Source: Brevibacterium picturae (GTDB lineage Bacteria > Actinomycetota > Actinomycetes > Actinomycetales > Brevibacteriaceae). Taken from it: 64,000 bases of DNA. Below, one piece after another: positions 1 through 9,079 of this stretch (the stretch's first letter is position 1; every line of letters begins with the position of its first letter). The stretch is taken from the NCBI RefSeq assembly GCF_900105045.1, contig NZ_LT629739.1, positions 3,782,001 to 3,846,000 of the forward strand, given 5' to 3'. Both the position numbers and the translations under genes were made by a program. Under the pieces are notes generated by a model that saw only the letters and a list, made by a program, of their open reading frames with translations, was not told the origin of the DNA and did no database searches.

Positions 1-59
1 AGATCCGCCCGCTGCGTTCAGACGAGATCGGCGAGCTCTTCGAGGCCGTCGGCTTGTGA
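1..59 (+). CDS. C-terminal end of an RsuA/RluB-type pseudouridine synthase (partial)
   Basis: Only the last 18 codons are visible, read from base 3 and ending in LFEAVGL before the TGA at 57-59. The tail, with an R-P-L-R-S-x-E-I-G-x-L pattern, resembles the C-terminus of RsuA/RluB rRNA pseudouridine synthases. In many actinobacteria that gene directly precedes tyrA/cmk/der. The stop overlaps the GTG start of tyrA, so the two are probably co-transcribed. The family call rests on a short tail plus synteny and is tentative. Confidence 0.5.
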   Translation, partial: IRPLRSDEIGELFEAVGL

Positions 60-1183
60 GAATCCACATCATCGGCACCGGTCTGCTGGGCGCAAGCCTC
101 GGACTGGCGCTGAGCGCACAGAACCACCAGGTCAGCCTCGAAGACACCTCACCGACGGCTCAGCAGCTGGCGGCCGATCTGGGGGCAGGGCAGGTCCTGA
201 ACACCACCTCGGCGGCCGATGCTCGCGGAGCTGGTTCAACCGACGGTGATCCGCAGATCGTCGTCGTCGCCACTCCGCCGGATGTTGCCGCCCAGACCAT
301 TGCAGCGGCCCTTTCGCACTACCCGAACGCCACGGTCACGGATGTCGCCAGCGTCAAGACCCGCCTGCTCGAAACGGTGCGCGAACTCGTCGCACCGGCC
401 GAGCTCGACCGCTACATCGGGTGCCACCCGATGGCGGGACGGGAGAAGTCGGGAGCGATCGCTGCGCGTTCGGATCTGTTCACGGCCCGACCCTGGGTGA
501 TCTGCTCGGACGAGGACACACCGTCGGAGCGCCTCGGCGAGGTCGTGGCGATGGCGGAGGCCACCGGCGCCTCGGTCATCCACCTCGATCCGCGCATCCA
601 CGATGCCGCGGTCGCGAAGGTCTCCCACGTGCCGCAGGTCATCGCCTCTCTGGTCGCCTCTCAGCTGCGCCACGCGCCCTTGGACGAGATTGAGTTGGCC
701 GGGCAGGGGCTGCGAGACGTCACCCGGATCGCGGCCTCGGATCCTCGTCTGTGGACGCAGATATTGGCCGGGAATTCCGAGGAGGTCCGCTCGGTGCTGC
801 TGGATCTGCGGACTGAACTCGACGAGGTCATCACGGCCTTGGAGCTGGGACCGGGATCGACCGGTGCGCTGGCGAAGGCCATCGCCCTGGGCAATGAGGG
901 ACACGATCGAATCCCGGGCAAGCACGGACAGGCTCCGACCAAATATGCTGTAGTCACGATCTTGGTCCCCGATACCCCGGGAACCCTGGCCACACTGTTC
1001 AAGGACATCGGTGACCTCGACATCAACGTCGAGGACTTCCGGATGGACCACGCACCGGGTCAGAAGCTCGGAATCGTCGATGTCTCGGTGGTGCCGGCCA
1101 CCCAGCAGGAACTTGAAACCGGATTGTTGTCGAAGGGATGGCAGATTCCCGAATCCGCCATCGAGAAAGAGGGAATTGCATGA
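56..1183 (+). CDS. tyrA: Prephenate dehydrogenase with C-terminal ACT domain
   Basis: Converts prephenate to 4-hydroxyphenylpyruvate in tyrosine synthesis. The N-terminus has a Rossmann dinucleotide-binding motif (IIGTGLLGASLGLAL, residues 4-18), and the family motif GCHPMAGREKSG lies near residue 121. The last ~80 residues (from KYAVVTILVPDTPGTL) form an ACT domain, the usual site of amino-acid feedback control, so tyrosine inhibition is likely. The GTG start overlaps the upstream stop by 4 bp. The TGA overlaps the cmk ATG, so translation is probably coupled. At 375 residues it is a normal length for the ACT-containing form. Confidence 0.93.
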   Translation: MRIHIIGTGLLGASLGLALSAQNHQVSLEDTSPTAQQLAADLGAGQVLNTTSAADARGAGSTDGDPQIVVVATPPDVAAQTIAAALSHYPNATVTDVASVKTRLLETVRELVAPAELDRYIGCHPMAGREKSGAIAARSDLFTARPWVICSDEDTPSERLGEVVAMAEATGASVIHLDPRIHDAAVAKVSHVPQVIASLVASQLRHAPLDEIELAGQGLRDVTRIAASDPRLWTQILAGNSEEVRSVLLDLRTELDEVITALELGPGSTGALAKAIALGNEGHDRIPGKHGQAPTKYAVVTILVPDTPGTLATLFKDIGDLDINVEDFRMDHAPGQKLGIVDVSVVPATQQELETGLLSKGWQIPESAIEKEGIA

Positions 1184-1839
1184 GCGTCGTCGCCATTGAC
1201 GGACCAAGCGGGGTCGGCAAGTCGAGCACCGCGAAGGAATCGGCCCGCCGATTGGGCTACCGCTACCTCGACACGGGCGCCATGTACCGTGCGATGGCCT
1301 GGCTGTGCCTGAACCGGGGCGTGAGCGACCCGGTCGACGTCCTCGAACAGGTGCGCGGGGTCGATCTGGAGATCTCGACCGATCCGGACGAATTCTTCGT
1401 CTCCGTCGACGGCATGGATGTCAGCGACGAGATCCGTGAGCCCGAGGTGTCCGAGAACGTGCAGACCGTGTCCGCCGTCGTCGACGCCCGCGAAGAGCTC
1501 ATCGACATGCAGCGGACCATCATCGCCGCCGCTCCTGCGGGAATCGTCGTCGAGGGCCGTGACATCACGACCGTCGTCGCGACGGATGCCGAGGTTCGCA
1601 TCCTCATGACCGCCCGTGACGACGTCCGCGTGGCCCGCCGGGCCAAGGAGCTCCACGGCAACGCCGACGCCGAGGCTCTCGCCGCCACCCAATCCCAGGT
1701 CACCGGCCGTGACGCCAAGGACTCGGCGACGACGAGCTTCCTGGAAGCCTCAGACGGCGTCTACACACTCGATACCAGTGACATCGATTTCGACCAGGTG
1801 GTCGAGACGGTGCTGAAACTGGTGAAGGACTCACAATGA
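1180..1839 (+). CDS. cmk: Cytidylate kinase
   Basis: Phosphorylates CMP/dCMP with ATP. The 219-residue product opens [16 protein letters not shown], with the P-loop at residues 8-15, followed by [15 protein letters not shown] and GRDITTVV, both typical of bacterial CMP kinases. I prefer the ATG at 1180 over an in-frame ATG at 1138 because it has a GAGGG ribosome-binding site, overlaps the tyrA stop (ATGA), and begins right at the conserved N-terminus. The 3' end overlaps the der start by 4 bp, giving a tyrA-cmk-der translational chain. Confidence 0.95.
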   Translation: MSVVAIDGPSGVGKSSTAKESARRLGYRYLDTGAMYRAMAWLCLNRGVSDPVDVLEQVRGVDLEISTDPDEFFVSVDGMDVSDEIREPEVSENVQTVSAVVDAREELIDMQRTIIAAAPAGIVVEGRDITTVVATDAEVRILMTARDDVRVARRAKELHGNADAEALAATQSQVTGRDAKDSATTSFLEASDGVYTLDTSDIDFDQVVETVLKLVKDSQ

Positions 1840-3347
1840 CTGAATCAGAATTTCACGAGAACCCGGACGAGCAGCTGGCCGAACGGCTCGAGAGCATCAG
1901 CGACGAAGAGGCCGAGAAGAGGGCGACAGCGCTCGAAGCCGGTCTCGCAAGCTATGACCTCGAGGACGAGGACCGCGCGCTGCTCGACGCCTACGGCTTC
2001 GAATACGAGGTCGAGGAGGCCCGTGGCGCCGATCCCGTCCTGGCCGTCATCGGTCGACCCAACGTGGGCAAGTCGACTCTCGTCAACAGGATCCTGGGTC
2101 GTCGTGAAGCCGTGGTCGAAGACGTTCCCGGAGTCACCCGTGACCGAGTGAGCTACCGGGCGGAATGGAACACGAAGGAATTTACCCTCGTCGATACAGG
2201 CGGCTGGGACTCGGACTCCAAGGGCATGGCCTCACGCATCGCGATCCAATCCGAAGTCGCCGTGGACATGGCCGATGCAGTGGTCCTCGTCGTGGATGCG
2301 ACGACGGGGCCGACCTCGACCGATGAGATGGTCGTGAAGATGCTGCGCAAGAAGAAGAAACCGGTCATCCTGGCCGCGAATAAGGTCGATGACGAACGCG
2401 GCGAACTCATGGCCGCCGAACTCTGGGGCCTGGGGCTGGGACAGCCCTGGACGGTGTCCGCTCTGCACGGTCGTGGGGTCGCTGACCTCCTCGACGAGGT
2501 GCTGAATATCCTGCCCGAGGTCTCCGCCGTCGAAACCCGGATCGATGAGGGCGGACCGCGACGCGTGGCCTTGGTGGGTCGACCCAATGTCGGCAAGTCG
2601 TCGCTGCTCAACCAGCTGATCGGCTCCGACCGTGTGCTCGTCGACAATGTCGCCGGGACCACCCGCGACCCGGTCGACGAACTCATCGACCTCGGCGACA
2701 AGCAGTGGAGATTCGTCGACACCGCCGGTATCCGCCGGCGTGCTCATCAGGCCAGCGGCGCCGATTTCTATGCGGCGCTGCGCACGCAGACGGCATTGGA
2801 ACGCGCCGAGGTGGCCCTTGTCCTCCTCGAGGTCCAGGAACCTTTGAGTGAGCAGGATGTCCGCATCGTCACGACAGCTGCCGAGGCCGGTCGTGCCGTG
2901 GTCTTGGCGTTCAACAAATGGGATCTGCTCGACGACGAACGTCGCTTCTACCTCGAACGTGAGATCGAACGGGATCTCGCTCACGTGTCCTGGGCACCGC
3001 GAGTGAATATCTCCGCGAAGACGGGTCGCCATGCCGACAGGCTGGTCCCGGCGATGGAGGCGGCTCTGGACGGCTGGGACACACGTATCCCGACTGGTCG
3101 GCTCAATGCCTTCCTCGGGGAGCTGGTGGCGGCGAACCCGCACCCTGTGCGGGGCGGCAAGCAGCCGCGGATCCTGTTCGGCACCCAGGCACAGAATCGC
3201 CCACCGAAGTTCGTGCTCTTCACCTCTGGATTCCTCGATCCGGGGTATCGTCGTTTCATCATCAGACGTCTGCGTGAGACGTTCGGGTTCAAGGGAACCC
3301 CCATCGAGGTGTCGATGCGGATCAGGGAGAAACGGAAGAGACGCTGA
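1836..3347 (+). CDS. der: Ribosome biogenesis GTPase Der (EngA)
   Basis: Double-GTPase protein needed for 50S maturation. Two G domains are visible: GRPNVGKST near residue 72 and GRPNVGKSS near residue 247, each followed by a DxxG switch (DTGGWD, DTAGIR) and an NKxD motif (NKVD, NKWD). A C-terminal KH-like domain follows, ending in a basic REKRKRR tail. The first ~65 residues are an acidic extension common in actinobacterial Der. It starts inside the cmk stop (ATGA) and is followed with no gap by the GTG of the permease gene. Confidence 0.95.
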   Translation: MTESEFHENPDEQLAERLESISDEEAEKRATALEAGLASYDLEDEDRALLDAYGFEYEVEEARGADPVLAVIGRPNVGKSTLVNRILGRREAVVEDVPGVTRDRVSYRAEWNTKEFTLVDTGGWDSDSKGMASRIAIQSEVAVDMADAVVLVVDATTGPTSTDEMVVKMLRKKKKPVILAANKVDDERGELMAAELWGLGLGQPWTVSALHGRGVADLLDEVLNILPEVSAVETRIDEGGPRRVALVGRPNVGKSSLLNQLIGSDRVLVDNVAGTTRDPVDELIDLGDKQWRFVDTAGIRRRAHQASGADFYAALRTQTALERAEVALVLLEVQEPLSEQDVRIVTTAAEAGRAVVLAFNKWDLLDDERRFYLEREIERDLAHVSWAPRVNISAKTGRHADRLVPAMEAALDGWDTRIPTGRLNAFLGELVAANPHPVRGGKQPRILFGTQAQNRPPKFVLFTSGFLDPGYRRFIIRRLRETFGFKGTPIEVSMRIREKRKRR

Positions 3348-4772
3348 GTGAGCGATGACGGTCAGATCCACGAACAGCCGCAGGAGCTGACTCGGGAGCA
3401 GAGCCCCTGGCATGCGAGCAAGCCTGCCAGGGTGCTCGTCGTTGCGCTGACTCTTGCGGGGCTGGCCTACGCTCTGATGTTCTTCAAAGGGCTTCAGGAC
3501 ATCGTCGCTCCTGTGTTCCTGGCGCTCAACTTCTATATCGTCGTCTATCCGGTGCAGAGGTATCTGACCAGTCTGAAGATTCCACGCGCAGTCGGCGCGT
3601 GTGTCTCGGTGATCCTTGTGCTGGTGATGATCTTCGGCTTCTTCGGGCTGACAGCATGGTCTGTCGCCGAACTGGTGATCCTCATCCCCAGCTACGGTGA
3701 TCAGTTGGTGACGACTTACCAGAACGCCTTGGCGTTCCTGTCCGACATCGGTGTCACCGACTCGGTGATTCAGCAGCAGTTCCAGCAGTTCGACGTCAGA
3801 TCCATCATCGATGCGATCTACCCGCTGCTGACCAACGTTTCGATGGTCGCTGGCCTGCTCACCACTGTGGTGATGGCCGTGTTCTTCGTCGCCATGGATT
3901 CCATGGGCATCGACAGGCGGATGCTGATGCTCCTTGACGTCAAGCCCTCGCTGTCGGCTGCGATCGGCGGTTTCGCCAGCGGCGTCCGACGCTATTGGGT
4001 CGTGGCGACGGTCTTCGGCCTCATCGTGGCTTTTCTCGATGTCATCGCCTTGTCGATCATCGATGTGCCGCTGATCTGGGTGTGGGGCGTGCTCGCGTTC
4101 CTGACGAACTACATTCCGAACATCGGATTCGTCATCGGCCTCATCCCTCCAGCACTGCTTGCGCTCGTCGACAGCGGCTGGCAGGCGGGGCTGTGGGTCG
4201 TCGTTGCCTACAGCGTGCTCAACTTCGTCATCCAATCGATCATCCAACCGAAGTTCACAGGAGAATCGGTCGGGGTCACACCATTGGTGTCCTTCCTGTC
4301 GCTGTTGTTCTGGGTGTGGGTCCTCGGATGGCTCGGTGCGCTCCTTGCGCTGCCTGCGACACTGCTGTTGAAGGCGCTTCTCGTCGACGCGGACCCGAAG
4401 GCGAAGTGGGTGAACATACTTCTCGCCTCGGATCCGAAAACCGCGAATACTTCGGCCAACGAGCCTAGGACATCTTCAGCGGGGACGTCGTCGGGGGCGG
4501 CGGCTGCGGCGGAGGCGAAGGCGGCTCCGGTTGCGTCGGTGGCTCCGGCGGCTGCGGCTCTGGCGGTTCCGGCGATGGGAGAAGCGGAGGCCGAGCGTGG
4601 CGCTTCTGCGTCGGTAGCCGAGGCGACTTCCGTGTCGGCAGGGGAGACGACTGCAGAGGAAGAGACGGCAGGTGAGACGACGGTGGCAGGGGAGCCGACT
4701 GCAGAGGAAGCGACGTCGTCGAGTGCGGACGGGCCTCTGATGACAAGTTCGGACGAGTCGCCGAGGAATTGA
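3348..4772 (+). CDS. AI-2E family transporter (PerM/YdiK-like permease)
   Basis: A membrane protein with about eight hydrophobic segments, including the pair around VWGVLAFLTNYIPNIGFVIGLIPPALLAL and the QPKFTGESVGVTPLVSFLSLLFWVWVLG stretch typical of the AI-2E/PerM family. The transported substrate is not predictable; the family name is historical. The GTG start directly abuts the der stop, so it is probably the last gene of the tyrA operon. The last ~115 residues are a low-complexity Ala/Glu/Thr/Ser tail with repeated AEEATS/AGETT-like units, presumably cytoplasmic and disordered. 474 residues including that tail. Confidence 0.85.
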   Translation: MSDDGQIHEQPQELTREQSPWHASKPARVLVVALTLAGLAYALMFFKGLQDIVAPVFLALNFYIVVYPVQRYLTSLKIPRAVGACVSVILVLVMIFGFFGLTAWSVAELVILIPSYGDQLVTTYQNALAFLSDIGVTDSVIQQQFQQFDVRSIIDAIYPLLTNVSMVAGLLTTVVMAVFFVAMDSMGIDRRMLMLLDVKPSLSAAIGGFASGVRRYWVVATVFGLIVAFLDVIALSIIDVPLIWVWGVLAFLTNYIPNIGFVIGLIPPALLALVDSGWQAGLWVVVAYSVLNFVIQSIIQPKFTGESVGVTPLVSFLSLLFWVWVLGWLGALLALPATLLLKALLVDADPKAKWVNILLASDPKTANTSANEPRTSSAGTSSGAAAAAEAKAAPVASVAPAAAALAVPAMGEAEAERGASASVAEATSVSAGETTAEEETAGETTVAGEPTAEEATSSSADGPLMTSSDESPRN

Positions 4773-4845
4773 TGCAATAAGTCGGCGGGCGAAGAATAGT
4801 TCGGCTGAATACGCCACGACCCTCGCCTCGAGTGCTGTGAGTGGT

Positions 4846-4851
4846 TAGCAT
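4846..4851 (+). promoter_or_regulatory. Probable -10 hexamer of a leaderless yciO transcript
   Basis: TAGCAT fits TANNNT and ends 5 nt before the ATG at 4857. No Shine-Dalgarno sequence is visible, so transcription may begin at or within 1-2 nt of the start codon. No clear -35 was seen. Confidence 0.35.
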
Positions 4852-4856
4852 GAAGT

Positions 4857-5477
4857 ATGGCGACACTACTGAATATCCATCCTGAGAACCCACAGAACCG
4901 AATGATCGAGAAGGCCGCGCAGACTCTGCGGGACGGTGGGCTGATCGCCTACCCCACAGACTCGTGCTATGCGCTGGGCTGCGCACTGGACAACAAGGCG
5001 GGCATCGAGCGGATCACGCGAATCAGGCAGTTGGATTCGAAACATCACTTCACTCTGATGTGCCGCGACTTCGCGCAACTGGGGCAGTTCGTCATCGTCG
5101 ACAATTCCGACTTCAGGGTCATCAAGTCGATGACTCCCGGCCCCTACACATTCATCATGAAGGCGACCAAGGAAGTCCCACGTCGGATGATGCATGCCAA
5201 AAAGCACTCGGTCGGTGCACGGATCCCGCAGAATGTGACAGCTCTGGCGCTCGTTGAGGCGATGGGTGAGCCCATTCTGTCGTCGACCCTGCTGCTGCCC
5301 GGAGCCGAGGATCCGCTGACCCAGGCTGATGATGTCGTCGATCAGATCGGTCACGACGTGGACGTCGTCATCGAGTCCGGAGTGCCGGGAACCGTCCCCA
5401 CCTCCGTCATCGACTTCACTGGTCGGGAGCCGGAGGTCGCACGCGTCGGGGCAGGTGACGTGTCACGCTTCGAATGA
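4857..5477 (+). CDS. YciO-type Sua5/YrdC family protein
   Basis: A 206-residue single-domain YrdC-fold protein. It matches the E. coli YciO subgroup closely from memory: an IHPENPQ opening, YPTDSCYALGC, RIRQLDSKHHFTLMCRD, MTPGPYTFIMKATKEVPRRM, LSSTLLLPG and PTSVIDFT. Sua5/TsaC make threonylcarbamoyl-AMP for tRNA t6A37; YciO proteins share the fold, but their role in t6A is less certain. I therefore annotate the subgroup rather than TsaC. It stands alone after the tyrA operon, with its own probable promoter and no following co-directional gene. Confidence 0.85.
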   Translation: MATLLNIHPENPQNRMIEKAAQTLRDGGLIAYPTDSCYALGCALDNKAGIERITRIRQLDSKHHFTLMCRDFAQLGQFVIVDNSDFRVIKSMTPGPYTFIMKATKEVPRRMMHAKKHSVGARIPQNVTALALVEAMGEPILSSTLLLPGAEDPLTQADDVVDQIGHDVDVVIESGVPGTVPTSVIDFTGREPEVARVGAGDVSRFE

Positions 5478-5557
5478 GCGTCAGTGGTGCCTCGTCACGA
5501 TGAAGTATGCCGGGGCGCCGCTCCCACCTGCCCATTAGTCACGGCAGCATTGAGCGC

Positions 5558-5582
5558 GACCGTTCGTCGCCAGGGAACGGTC
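5558..5582. terminator. Hairpin between converging yciO and livF
   Basis: GACCGTTC (5558-5565) and GAACGGTC (5575-5582) form a perfect 8-bp stem with a 9-nt loop, overlapping the livF stop codon. The location between convergent genes suggests a bidirectional terminator. There is no U-tract, so confidence is moderate. Confidence 0.45.
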
Positions 5583-6285
5583 ACAGGCCCAAGTAGGCTG
5601 CCTGAACCTGGGGGTTGTCCAGGAGCTTGTCGGCATCGTCGGCGAGCACCACACGCCCTTCGGCCAGCACATATCCGCGGTGAGCAATCGACAGTGAGGC
5701 CCTTGCGTTCTGTTCGCTGAGCAGCACGCCGATCCCGTTCCTGTTGATCTGCGCGATCGACTCGAGCACCTGTTCGACGACCAGGGGAGCCAGACCCATG
5801 GAGGGCTCGTCCAAGATCAGCAGACTCGGGTCTGACATCAGCGCGCGACCGATCGACACCATCTGCTGCTGCCCGCCTGAAAGCGAGCCTGCCGGCTGAG
5901 CTGCCTTCTCCTTCAGGATGGGAAACAGATCGAGTACGTCGCTCAGGATCTCTTCGGTGCGGGTCCGGTTCCTGTGCGGATAGGTGCCCAAGCGCAGATT
6001 CTTCTCCACCGACATCTTTCCGAACAGATGCCGTCCCTCGGGGCACTGTGCGATGCCGAGCTTGACGATGGAGCTCGGACGAGTCCGGCGGATCGTCTGA
6101 CCGTTGTACTCGATCGATCCCGAGCGAGTTCGCAGCAGTCCGCTGATGGTTTTGAACAGTGTGGTCTTGCCAGAGCCGTTCGCTCCGAGGATCACCGTCA
6201 GTTCACCGGGCCGGGCTGTGACGCTCACCCCGTGGAGCACGTCTGTTGCGTCATAGCCGACGCTTATGTTCTCCAGCGAGAGCAT
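5581..6285 (-). CDS. livF: Branched-chain amino acid-type ABC transporter ATPase LivF
   Basis: ATP-binding subunit of a hydrophobic-amino-acid uptake (HAAT) system. Walker A is GANGSGKTT (residues ~34-42), the ABC signature is SLSGGQQQM, and Walker B is LLILDEPSMGL. The 234-residue length matches LivF. The ATG overlaps the LivG stop (TGATG) and has a GAGGAG ribosome-binding site. Last gene of the minus-strand livK-H-M-G-F set. The ligand need not be leucine/valine: many actinobacterial HAAT systems import aromatic or other carboxylic acids, and the divergent catabolic genes fit that. Confidence 0.93.
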   Translation of the reverse strand: MLSLENISVGYDATDVLHGVSVTARPGELTVILGANGSGKTTLFKTISGLLRTRSGSIEYNGQTIRRTRPSSIVKLGIAQCPEGRHLFGKMSVEKNLRLGTYPHRNRTRTEEILSDVLDLFPILKEKAAQPAGSLSGGQQQMVSIGRALMSDPSLLILDEPSMGLAPLVVEQVLESIAQINRNGIGVLLSEQNARASLSIAHRGYVLAEGRVVLADDADKLLDNPQVQAAYLGL

Positions 6286-7055
6286 CAGTTCTCCTCATCC
6301 TTGGTCGACCCCAAGTAGGCTCGGATCACGTCCGGATTGCTCTGGATCTCCGCGGGTGAGCCGATCGCCAGTTTCTGACCGTGATCGAGGACCAGAATTG
6401 TGTCTGCCAGATCCATGATCATCGACATTTTGTGTTCAACCAGCAGCACGGAGACGCCGCGACTGGGCAGGGAGCGAATGAGGTTGCCGAAGTCCGTCGT
6501 CTCCTCCTCGGGAATGCCCCCAGCCGGCTCATCGAGGAGCATCAGCTCCGGTTCGGTTGCCAATGCCATGGCGACAGCCGTGCGCTTCTGGACTTCTTGA
6601 GGAACATTGGAAGCGAGATCATGTCGGAATTCGGCGACCCCGCAGAATTCGAGCGCCTCGAGCGCCTTGTCGTGGTTGAGCGCGGATTCGCGTCGGTGTC
6701 GTGGAGTGTGGAAGATCGCATCGAACACATTGGACTTGGAGCGGACGATGCGTCCGGCCAGGACATTCTCCAGCAGCGTCGAGTCGTCGAAGAGGTGCGT
6801 CGTCTGAAAGGTGCGCGCGATTCCTCCGCTGACGGAGTTGTGCGGAGACGAATGAGTGATATCACGACCGTTGAAGGCCACACTCCCGGAAGTGGGGCGG
6901 TAGAACCCGTGAATGAGGTTGAACAGCGTTGATTTTCCGGCACCATTGGGGCCGATCACAGCGGTGACCTGTCCTTCCTGGACATCAAGGTCGACGTTCT
7001 TGACGGCGTCGAGCCCGCCGAAGCGTTTCCCGAGCCCACGAATTTCGAGCAGCAT
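6285..7055 (-). CDS. livG: Branched-chain amino acid-type ABC transporter ATPase LivG
   Basis: Second ATPase of the HAAT transporter, with Walker A GPNGAGKST, the LivG-type LIHGFYRPTSG segment after it, and Walker B LMLLDEPAGGI. The C-terminus has VLVLDHGQKLAIGSPAEIQ and VIRAYLG, a LivG signature. Two starts are possible: GTG at 7058 or ATG at 7055. The ATG sits 5 nt after GAGGAG and overlaps the livM stop (TGATG), so I use it. The usual ABC signature is divergent here (NVPQEVQKR), as is common in LivG. About 256 residues. Confidence 0.92.
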   Translation of the reverse strand: MLLEIRGLGKRFGGLDAVKNVDLDVQEGQVTAVIGPNGAGKSTLFNLIHGFYRPTSGSVAFNGRDITHSSPHNSVSGGIARTFQTTHLFDDSTLLENVLAGRIVRSKSNVFDAIFHTPRHRRESALNHDKALEALEFCGVAEFRHDLASNVPQEVQKRTAVAMALATEPELMLLDEPAGGIPEEETTDFGNLIRSLPSRGVSVLLVEHKMSMIMDLADTILVLDHGQKLAIGSPAEIQSNPDVIRAYLGSTKDEEN

Positions 7056-8131
7056 CACTTCTCCTCCTCAGTGGTGGTGGCGGTGTCGGCGGAATTGCCT
7101 GCGCGGGTGGAAGCATTCGTATGAGTGGCTCCGTCTGACCGGCTTTGGCCATTCGTCCGAATGGAGCCGATTCGTCGCTTGCGTGCTCGCCTGTCGATGA
7201 AACCTCCCAGATACCCCACGATTCCGCGAGGTGCGAAGATCACAAGCGCAATGATGACGGGACCGAGCACGATGAACCGATAAGCCTGGAAGTCCTGGAA
7301 GAACTCGAACAGGAAGGTGACAATCATGGTGCCCACCAGCGGTCCGGCAACAGTGCCCATTCCTCCGACCAGGATGAACATCAGAAACTCGAAGGTCTTG
7401 TCCACGGTCGCGGCATCGGGGCCGATGAATCCGACGACGGAGGCATAGAGACCACCGCCGAGGCCACCGAAGAAAGCTGATGCTGCGAAGGCTAGCTGTT
7501 TGCTCAGCCCCACATTGACACCGATCGCATCGGCAAGGTCTTCGCTGGTTCGAATCGTCAGCAGTGTGCGCCCCACACTCGAGCGACGAATCGCGTAGGT
7601 GATGTAGACACAGACCAGCAGGATGACGAAGACGAGATAGAACATCGCGGTCGGATTGCTGAAGTCGACGATGTCTCCTGCCTCGGGGAACTTCACATTG
7701 TTGACCCCGGAATGGGCATGCGTCACCGACTCCCAGCGGCTGATGATCAAGAAGATGATGAAGCCGATGGCCATGGTGAAGATGGCGAAGTACTCGTCCT
7801 TTGTGCGCAGGGCGATCAGTCCGGAGAGGTATCCGATGGCAGAGGTGCCGACCACGCCGACCAGGAAAGCCTGCCAGAACGACCAGTCGAAATCGGTCGT
7901 CAGCAGACCGACTGCGTATGCTCCGATGCCGAAGAAGCCGCCTTGGGCCAGAGACAGCTGTCCTGTGAAGCCGAGGATGATGTTCATCCCGTAGACCGCG
8001 ATCGCCGAACACAGACCGACGGTGATTACGCGCATGATGTAGTTCTCATCGCCGAAGGCCAGTGGTGTCAGGGCGATGACGACCAGTACGGCCAAAGTCC
8101 CGAGGATGCGGGGATTCTTCAGTGCGTTCAT
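7055..8131 (-). CDS. livM: Branched-chain amino acid-type ABC transporter permease LivM
   Basis: Membrane permease with about nine hydrophobic segments. It carries the LivM hallmarks YGMNIILGFTGQLSLAQGGFFGIGAYA near residue 48 and GGMGTVAGPLVG in the C-terminal half. A hydrophilic tail of ~45 residues, rich in Arg at first and then Ser/Thr/Ala/Asp, follows the last helix. This tail is longer than usual and probably cytoplasmic. The start overlaps the livH stop (ATGA). It pairs with LivH to form the transmembrane channel. Confidence 0.92.
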   Translation of the reverse strand: MNALKNPRILGTLAVLVVIALTPLAFGDENYIMRVITVGLCSAIAVYGMNIILGFTGQLSLAQGGFFGIGAYAVGLLTTDFDWSFWQAFLVGVVGTSAIGYLSGLIALRTKDEYFAIFTMAIGFIIFLIISRWESVTHAHSGVNNVKFPEAGDIVDFSNPTAMFYLVFVILLVCVYITYAIRRSSVGRTLLTIRTSEDLADAIGVNVGLSKQLAFAASAFFGGLGGGLYASVVGFIGPDAATVDKTFEFLMFILVGGMGTVAGPLVGTMIVTFLFEFFQDFQAYRFIVLGPVIIALVIFAPRGIVGYLGGFIDRRARKRRIGSIRTNGQSRSDGATHTNASTRAGNSADTATTTEEEK

Positions 8132-8994
8132 CGCTGCACCGCCTTAGCGAAGAGGCCTGTGGGTCTGATCGCCAGCACCGCCACCAGCACGATGAAAGCC
8201 ACGGCTTCGCCGACGGCCGATGAGATGTACGTCGAGGTCATCGTCTCCGCGATCGCAAGTGCGAAGCTGCCGACGATTGCCCCCGGCAATGACCCGAGCC
8301 CACCCAGGATGATGATCGCGAACACTTTGAGGTTGAGCGCAGCACCCATGGTGGGGGAGAGGAGGTTGATGGGAGAAACGAGGCCGGCGGCGATAGTGAC
8401 CAGGAGCGCCGACAGGCCCAAAGTGAGCATTGAGACCATAGCGGGGTTGATTCCGACCAGGGCCGCCCCGGTCCGGTCCTGTTCGATGGCTTCGATCGTC
8501 TGACCGTGAATCGAGCGTTTGATGAACCATGTCAGCAGACCGAGCACGATGACCGCAGTCACGATGATCACGATGCGCTGCGCAGAGATCTCCGCGCCCA
8601 GAATCTGCAGGCTGCCGGAGATCGGTGTTTCCATCCGTTTGAAATCGGCTCCCCAGATCACCTGCGCGACAGATTGGAAGAAGAACATGGCGCCGATGGC
8701 TGCAATCATGTGGTGGGTGTGCGGCGCATTGCGCAGAGGGTGGAAGACCAATCGTTCGAGCAGTACGCCGAGGACGAACAGAATGAGCGCGGCAATGCCG
8801 ATGGCCGCCACATAGGGGACGCCGACCGTGGTCAGAAAGAAGTATGTGACATAGGCTCCGAGCATGTACAGCGCACCGTGCGCGAGGTTGGGAATGCGCA
8901 GGACGCCGAAGACCAAAGTCAGGCCGATTGCGGCAAGGCAGTAGATGCCGCCGAGCGCAATTCCGTTGAAGAGCTGTTGGATGAAAAGTGTCAT
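8128..8994 (-). CDS. livH: Branched-chain amino acid-type ABC transporter permease LivH
   Basis: Membrane permease of the HAAT family: QQLFNGIALGGIYCLAAIGLTLVFGVLRIPNLAHGALYMLGAYV at the N-terminus and IIILGGLGSLPGAIVGSFALAIAE near the C-terminus are LivH signatures. An in-frame GTG lies five codons upstream at 9009, but the ATG at 8994 has a TGAGGA ribosome-binding site 8 nt before it, inside that extension, so the shorter start is better. About 288 residues. It is separated from livK by a strong hairpin. Confidence 0.93.
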   Translation of the reverse strand: MTLFIQQLFNGIALGGIYCLAAIGLTLVFGVLRIPNLAHGALYMLGAYVTYFFLTTVGVPYVAAIGIAALILFVLGVLLERLVFHPLRNAPHTHHMIAAIGAMFFFQSVAQVIWGADFKRMETPISGSLQILGAEISAQRIVIIVTAVIVLGLLTWFIKRSIHGQTIEAIEQDRTGAALVGINPAMVSMLTLGLSALLVTIAAGLVSPINLLSPTMGAALNLKVFAIIILGGLGSLPGAIVGSFALAIAETMTSTYISSAVGEAVAFIVLVAVLAIRPTGLFAKAVQR

Positions 8995-9027
8995 GAAGCG
9001 AATCCTCACAGGACGTCAGACGGCGCG

Positions 9028-9058
9028 ACAGCGGGGTATGCAGCTCATACCCCGCTGT
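9028..9058 (-). other. Intercistronic hairpin between livK and livH
   Basis: ACAGCGGGGTATG (9028-9040) and CATACCCCGCTGT (9046-9058) form a perfect 13-bp stem with a 5-nt loop in the 85-nt gap between livK and livH. No U-tract follows on the minus strand. Position and shape fit a partial terminator or an mRNA-stabilising structure that raises binding-protein output above the permeases, as known for other binding-protein operons. Confidence 0.6.
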
Positions 9059-9079
9059 GGGAAGCGCCGACGTTGGTGA

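Noticed and set aside
2232..4247. 671-codon open frame on the minus strand opposite der and the permease
   Set aside because: It is antisense to two clearly conserved genes, has no ribosome-binding site, and its product is a His/Asp/Glu/Arg-rich low-complexity sequence typical of shadow frames in high-GC DNA.
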